Below, piece after piece: positions 5,229 through 8,906 of a DNA stretch of 8,906 bases. Position numbers and translations under genes: made by a program. The stretch's first letter is position 1, and the number at the start of each line of letters is the position of its first letter. A model generated the notes under the pieces. That model did no database searches and was not told the origin of the DNA. It worked only from the letters and a program-made list of their open reading frames with translations. The stretch lies in the NCBI GenBank assembly GCA_031418035.1, contig JANOWU010000076.1, forward strand, positions 1 to 8,906. Reading direction: 5' to 3'. Origin of the DNA: JANOYY01 sp031418035. GTDB taxonomy: Bacteria; Actinomycetota; Acidimicrobiia; Acidimicrobiales; JANYDT01.

Positions 5229-6392
5229 ATGACAAACGGAAAACCAGGACGACGCCCTCCTTCAGGGCGTACGGTAGGCCAGTCTTCTTCTCCCCGTACT
5301 CCGGGCCAGCGTGGTGCGGGCGCGGCGCGTAGCTCTGCGGCTCGTCCCGCGGCCCGTCCAGCTGCTCCAGGACGCGGTCCCGTTTCGGGCCGACCCGCGG
5401 GCGGAGCCGGACGCCCCGTTGCTGCTCCCGGTCGTGGCACCGGACGCTCTGCGGGCGGAGCGGGTCGTGGCGATTCAGGTCGTGGCGAGGGAGCCGCGGG
5501 AAACACGGGTCGCCCGGCGGGCGGCGGCCGCAACGCGGGTAGGGGGCCGTCGCGCGGCGGCGGTCGAATCGCCGGCCGCGGCGGGCACACAAGCACACGC
5601 AGCACGGGCAGCTTCGATCCGGCCTTTCACCCAACCGATCGTGGTCTCGGTGGTGACTTGATCGAGGGTCGCCAGGCGGTTCGCGAACTGCTTCTCGCGG
5701 CGCGTCGCAAGGTTCGCGATGTCTGGATGGTCGACGGCACCGACGACTCCCCGATCCTCATCGAGATCGAGGAGTTGGCAAACGAAGCGCGCGTACCAAT
5801 TCGAAAAGTCACCCGTGAGCAGCTCCACAAGGAAGCCCGCACTGAAACGCCCCAGGGCGTAATAGCGCATGCGGCCCCGCTTCGTGAAGTCGAGTTCGAC
5901 GATCTTCTGAAGACACGTAACGGCAAGGCACCGTTCCTTCTGGCCGTCGACAGTGTCACGGATCCTCAGAATCTCGGTGCGCTGTTGCGCAGTGCCGACG
6001 GCGCCGGAGTGACCGGCATCATCTTGCCCAAGCATCGAACCGTGCACGTCACGCCGACGGTGACCAAGGCGGCCGCCGGCGCGGTCGAGCGACTTCCGAT
6101 GGCACTCGTGGGCGGTCTGCCTGCTGCGTTCCTTCGGGCCAAGGAGAAGGTCGACGCGTGGATTCTCGGTCTCGACGCCGACGGCTCGCAATCGTTGTAC
6201 GACGTGGCCGCGCTAGGCAATGTGCCGGTGATCGTTGTCATCGGCGCTGAGGGTGCCGGTCTCTCGCGCCTCGTGAAGGAGCGCTGCGACGAGTTGGTGA
6301 GCATCCCGCTGCGGGGTTCGTTGGCGTCGCTCAACGCGTCGGTCGCCGGTGCGATTGCAATGTTCGAGCTGGGACGTCACCGCAACCCATAA
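5229..6392 (+). CDS. rlmB: 23S rRNA 2'-O-ribose methyltransferase, TrmH/SpoU family (RlmB-like)
   Basis: SPOUT enzymes of this family methylate the 2'-OH of an rRNA nucleotide (G2251 of 23S rRNA for E. coli RlmB) using S-adenosylmethionine bound in a trefoil knot. The 387-residue protein begins with about 127 residues almost wholly Gly, Arg, Pro, Ala and Ser, clearly disordered. The small RNA-binding domain follows (about 142-218: LIEGRQAVRELL to TPQGVIAHAAP). The catalytic domain (about 235-382) carries motif 1 DPQNLGALLRSAD (245-257; N248, R254), motif 2 GAEGAGLSRLV (339-349) and motif 3 SLNASVAGAIAMFE (367-380). The usual core is about 245 residues, so the excess is the leader. The ATG at 5229 has only a weak upstream purine run. 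It is the last gene of the carD operon; cysS, which separates ispF and rlmB in mycobacteria, is absent. The exact target nucleotide is inferred from family. Confidence 0.93.
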   Translation: MTNGKPGRRPPSGRTVGQSSSPRTPGQRGAGAARSSAARPAARPAAPGRGPVSGRPAGGAGRPVAAPGRGTGRSAGGAGRGDSGRGEGAAGNTGRPAGGGRNAGRGPSRGGGRIAGRGGHTSTRSTGSFDPAFHPTDRGLGGDLIEGRQAVRELLLAARRKVRDVWMVDGTDDSPILIEIEELANEARVPIRKVTREQLHKEARTETPQGVIAHAAPLREVEFDDLLKTRNGKAPFLLAVDSVTDPQNLGALLRSADGAGVTGIILPKHRTVHVTPTVTKAAAGAVERLPMALVGGLPAAFLRAKEKVDAWILGLDADGSQSLYDVAALGNVPVIVVIGAEGAGLSRLVKERCDELVSIPLRGSLASLNASVAGAIAMFELGRHRNP

Positions 6393-6431
6393 AGGTCGTG
6401 GGCGGGAGTCGCCATCGGGTTGGTCCGGGCC

Positions 6432-6452
6432 ACTCGACACTGCAGGTCGAGT
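6432..6452. promoter_or_regulatory. Operator-like dyad over the -35 and spacer of the cassette promoter
   Basis: ACTCGAC (6432-6438) and GTCGAGT (6446-6452) are exact inverted copies separated by seven bases containing CTGCAG. A bound repressor would cover the -35 and half the spacer. The same bases in RNA could form a 7-bp stem that ends rlmB transcription; the following GTTGTGTAGTGT is only mildly T-rich, so a terminator is the weaker reading. Confidence 0.4.
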
Positions 6453-6462
6453 TGTGTAGTGT
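6434..6462 (+). promoter_or_regulatory. Sigma-70-type promoter for the patatin cassette
   Basis: TCGACA at 6434-6439 matches TTGACA at five of six positions. Seventeen bases later TAGTGT (6457-6462) keeps the three most important -10 bases, T1, A2 and T6. Transcription would start near 6469, just ahead of the leader hairpin. The 128-base gap after rlmB and the change in gene type agree with a new transcription unit. Confidence 0.5.
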
Positions 6463-6473
6463 CCCGGAAAGGC

Positions 6474-6514
6474 AGCCCGTTCTCAGACGGAGAGCACCGG
6501 GCTGACGTCGGAGG
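6474..6514 (+). promoter_or_regulatory. Leader hairpin and Shine-Dalgarno of the patatin gene
   Basis: AGCCCG (6474-6479) pairs with CGGGCT (6498-6503), and inside it TCTC (6481-6484) pairs with GAGA (6490-6493), giving a two-part stem at the very 5' end of the predicted transcript. GGAGG at 6510-6514 lies six bases before the ATG at 6521, by far the best ribosome site on the plus strand in this window, and it is left free by the hairpin. Confidence 0.55.
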
Positions 6515-6520
6515 CTACAT

Positions 6521-7990
6521 ATGGATCGACGCCGTATTGGGGTTGCGATATCGGGGGGCGGCTACCGAGCCACCGCCTGGGGTGCTGGCACGCTGCTGTA
6601 CCTTGCCGACGCTGGTCTGCACACCGACATCACGACCGTCTCGTCGGTTTCTGGTGGGTCGATCACCAACGCGTTCTTCGGGCTGAGAAGTCTGTCGACG
6701 AGTTCGAGAGAAAAGGTCTGGTCCGACACTGGAGTGCTGATGAAACGCATCAGCGGCAGCGTGGCCGGGTTCCGGCTGTCGATCGTACTTAACCTCGTTG
6801 TGTGGATCGTCATCGTCGTTGCCGGGTCCAAGGAGGCACCTAACGTCGTCGGCGCAGCGCTTGCGGTCGGCACGGTGCTTGCATTCATAAGTGCACGTAT
6901 AACAAAGGATGCCACGTTCGGTCATCCCATCATGTGGATGTACCTGCTGGCGGTTGCGGCTTGCGGTGCGCTGGTGGCCGCCCTGTTCGGTTCAGGCTGG
7001 TGGTGGCTCCTGGGATTGTTGTTGCTCGGGATAGCCCTCCTGTTTCGGGGGATGGTGGTCGGGTGGGCGATCGAACGAACGCTGTTCCGCACGGACAAGC
7101 GGGCCCGTCTAGGCGACCTCAACGCCGACGTCGAACATGTGATTTGCGCCTGTGACCTCCACGGACGGCACCACGTGTACTTCGGATCGGACTTCGTGTA
7201 TAGCTACGGTCTCGGGCTCGGATCACGACCATCGCTTCCGATCGGCGCCGCCGTGCAGTCATCGGCCAATCTGCCCGGCGCGTTCGCTACGCGGCCGATG
7301 CGGGCCAAGCCGTTCAGCTTCACGGGGAGCCGATACTCTTCGCCGATACTGGCCCTCACCGACGGCGGCGTGTACGACAACATGGCGGAGGAGTGGCTGG
7401 TCGGCTACGACGCCCGCGCGGCGAGTCTCGCCCGTCGGCTTCGTCACCGCAACGGCGGTGATGTCATCGCCGCGCGTCTCGCGAAACATTCGCCGCAGGA
7501 CATCGTCGTGGTGAACGCATCGGGGCCGCTGGGATTTCAGTATGCGTGGACGAAGTTTGCGCCGCTGCTGGGCGAGTTGCTTTCGCTGTTGCGCGTCAAG
7601 AGCATCCTGTACGACAACGGAAACACAACACGGCGACGGTACCTCGTCTCGCTGTTTCAAGGCGGGCTGCGAACGGGAATCATCGTGCACATAACGACGA
7701 ACCCGTGGCGCGTTGTGGCCGACGGAAGGAAAACAAAGATTGACGCCATTCGTGATCGAGCCGACGCAGTGGCCACGATGTTGGCGAGCACGGAAGGCTT
7801 CGCAGATCCGAACATGTCGCCGCCCACCGCGGGCACGGTTCTCTACCCGCTGCCTCGGGGTCGGGTTGCGGAACTGTGCCGAGCTTCCTACGTCCTGGCC
7901 ATGACCCAAGGGCACATCTGGCGAAACTGGCCGCTTCGTCCGGTTCCGACGGTGGAAGAGTTTGCCCGGCTCGAAGACAGGAGCAGCTGA
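6521..7990 (+). CDS. Patatin-like phospholipase with an inserted transmembrane region
   Basis: This is a 489-residue patatin-family protein. The family hydrolyses acyl esters of membrane lipids with a Ser-Asp dyad. The oxyanion loop is ISGGGYR (10-16). The nucleophile is S44 in SSVSGGS (41-47), where the first Gly of GxSxG is Ser. The catalytic Asp is D281 in LTDGGVYDN (279-287). Between them lie about four hydrophobic segments (about 86-102, 107-124, 136-156, 158-180), including a Trp-rich stretch, so the enzyme should sit in the membrane. After the Asp comes a basic, soluble C-terminal part (about 300-489) without a motif I recognise. It starts at ATG 6521 with GGAGG six bases upstream. The stop overlaps the next start (TGATG), so the two genes are translationally coupled. 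A lipid-turnover enzyme or a membrane-attacking effector of a conflict system are both possible. The family is secure; the biological role is unknown. Confidence 0.88.
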   Translation: MDRRRIGVAISGGGYRATAWGAGTLLYLADAGLHTDITTVSSVSGGSITNAFFGLRSLSTSSREKVWSDTGVLMKRISGSVAGFRLSIVLNLVVWIVIVVAGSKEAPNVVGAALAVGTVLAFISARITKDATFGHPIMWMYLLAVAACGALVAALFGSGWWWLLGLLLLGIALLFRGMVVGWAIERTLFRTDKRARLGDLNADVEHVICACDLHGRHHVYFGSDFVYSYGLGLGSRPSLPIGAAVQSSANLPGAFATRPMRAKPFSFTGSRYSSPILALTDGGVYDNMAEEWLVGYDARAASLARRLRHRNGGDVIAARLAKHSPQDIVVVNASGPLGFQYAWTKFAPLLGELLSLLRVKSILYDNGNTTRRRYLVSLFQGGLRTGIIVHITTNPWRVVADGRKTKIDAIRDRADAVATMLASTEGFADPNMSPPTAGTVLYPLPRGRVAELCRASYVLAMTQGHIWRNWPLRPVPTVEEFARLEDRSS

Positions 7991-8906
7991 TGGAGTTCAC
8001 GTTTCAACCGAATCGGGTGGTGCGCTGGGACTGGCCCCTTCGTATCGCGGCGACCTCGCCGCGCCTCGCTGCGGAGTTGGAGGCAGCGTTTGCGGCGACG
8101 CCGTGGGGGTCGACATTGGTGCGAGTGGTTCGCGATGGTACGGCTGCGGACGTCGCCTCTCACGAGGACATCGCCCTGCTGGTTGTCGACGCAATGGCCC
8201 AGCCGTCGACGGGCGACGAGATGTTCCTCGGTCACGCGGTTGCCGTGTTGGGCTCGGCAGAAGACAGTGCCGCGCAGGCACTGATCGAGCGGTATGGGGC
8301 ATCCGCGTATGTGTCGGTCGCGTCGTCGACGGACCTTGCTGAATACTGTGTACGCGTAGTAGTTCAGCTTTCGCACGCGAATACGCTTCGTGAGGCCGTT
8401 GCGGCGATCACTCCCGTTGGTGAGTATCGCGGCGGTGATTGGGTCGATCACCTGACGAACATCCGCATTGCATCGATGATGTTGGTCGAACGACTGGAAC
8501 AGCAGCCCGATCGGACGCTGTCGATTGTCACCGATGCAACCCGAGACGACGTCCGCGCCGGCGAGCTGGCGTGGAGACTTCGGCAGATCGTAGCGAGTGC
8601 GGCGTTCGAACATGAGGGCGGAGATATGTCGCTGGCCGTCAATGTGAACAACGCTGCCCGCAGCGGCGGTGTGGAGACCGGCACGTCGGTCGATATGCGG
8701 GCGCGTGCGGCGATGCGTCCTCCCGGCCGCACTCCGTCGACAAGACCCTCTCGAACGTCTCCACCGTCTCGACCCGTTCGACCAACTTTCCGGGGGTCTG
8801 CACGAGGTAAGCCCGCGCCGGTCGCTCGACCCACCTCTTCACGGCCTGGTCGCTCGCCCATCGTGCACGCCCTCGACGACGCTGACGAGTCGGGTGCCGG
8901 GGCCAA
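7990..8906 (+). CDS. Unrecognised multi-part protein co-translated with the patatin gene, open at the right edge
   Basis: The ATG at 7990 shares its A with the stop of the patatin gene, and the frame stays open for 305 complete codons to the window end, so the C-terminus is missing. I do not recognise the family. Residues 1-150 look alpha/beta: a start with VVRWDWPLRI (10-19), a hydrophobic strand DIALLVVDAM (60-69), and GASAYVSVASSTDLAEY followed by a helix ending LREAVAAI. This last pattern recalls the end of CHAT/caspase-like peptidase domains, but no catalytic Cys is placed as there, so the likeness is weak. Residues 150-230 are mostly helical. Residues 243-293 are a Ser/Pro/Arg/Thr-rich linker, followed by acidic LDDADES (295-301), which suggests a further domain beyond the edge. 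No membrane segment or signal peptide is seen. Coupling to the lipase implies a joint complex or regulator role, by inference. Confidence 0.8.
   Translation, partial: MEFTFQPNRVVRWDWPLRIAATSPRLAAELEAAFAATPWGSTLVRVVRDGTAADVASHEDIALLVVDAMAQPSTGDEMFLGHAVAVLGSAEDSAAQALIERYGASAYVSVASSTDLAEYCVRVVVQLSHANTLREAVAAITPVGEYRGGDWVDHLTNIRIASMMLVERLEQQPDRTLSIVTDATRDDVRAGELAWRLRQIVASAAFEHEGGDMSLAVNVNNAARSGGVETGTSVDMRARAAMRPPGRTPSTRPSRTSPPSRPVRPTFRGSARGKPAPVARPTSSRPGRSPIVHALDDADESGAGA

Noticed and set aside
7888..8613. 241-codon open frame on the minus strand
   Set aside because: Antisense to the coupled frame starting at 7990, which has better composition and a TGATG junction with the gene before.
1..8906. 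tRNA, rRNA or transposase genes
   Set aside because: No cloverleaf, rRNA segment or transposase motif was recognised. The 11-base 16S-tail match at 3235-3245 is far too short to be an rRNA fragment.

Overview
The window comes from a high-GC bacterium, most probably an actinobacterium. The central genes radA, carD, ispD, ispF and rlmB follow the mycobacterial order radA - lpqE - carD - ispD - ispF - cysS - rlmB, although lpqE and cysS are absent. CarD is of the mycobacterial type, and the CRP-like regulator resembles the mycobacterial Crp. A deep-branching class such as Acidimicrobiia is possible, but that is an inference.

Layout. 1-499 (minus): the N-terminal two thirds of a short-chain dehydrogenase, cut by the left edge. 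569-2170 (plus): radA, a DNA-repair ATPase with a Gly/Arg-rich tail. 2171-2580: a 410-base gap without a convincing gene, between the convergent radA and crp. It holds a 29-base direct repeat, a hairpin with 28-base arms and a second cluster of nested inverted repeats. 2581-3240 (minus): a CRP/FNR regulator with a GTG start. 3241-3378: a divergent control region with a strong extended -10 for carD and CRP-like half-sites. 3379-6392 (plus): carD, ispD, ispF and rlmB, closely spaced and probably one operon. It joins a global RNA polymerase regulator, two consecutive enzymes of the non-mevalonate isoprenoid pathway, and an rRNA 2'-O-methyltransferase with a 127-residue disordered Gly/Arg/Pro/Ala leader.

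6393-6520: a well-formed promoter region with a dyad over the -35, a leader hairpin and a good Shine-Dalgarno. It drives a two-gene accessory cassette. 6521-7990 encodes a patatin-like phospholipase whose Ser and Asp catalytic motifs are separated by about four membrane segments. 7990-8906 encodes an unrecognised protein joined to it by a stop/start overlap (TGATG), which is still open at the right edge.

The left and central parts are ordinary housekeeping. The most novel part is the right-hand pair: a membrane-anchored lipase with a co-translated, multi-part partner of unknown function. The architecture would suit a membrane-targeting effector and its sensor or regulator, but nothing in the sequence proves this.
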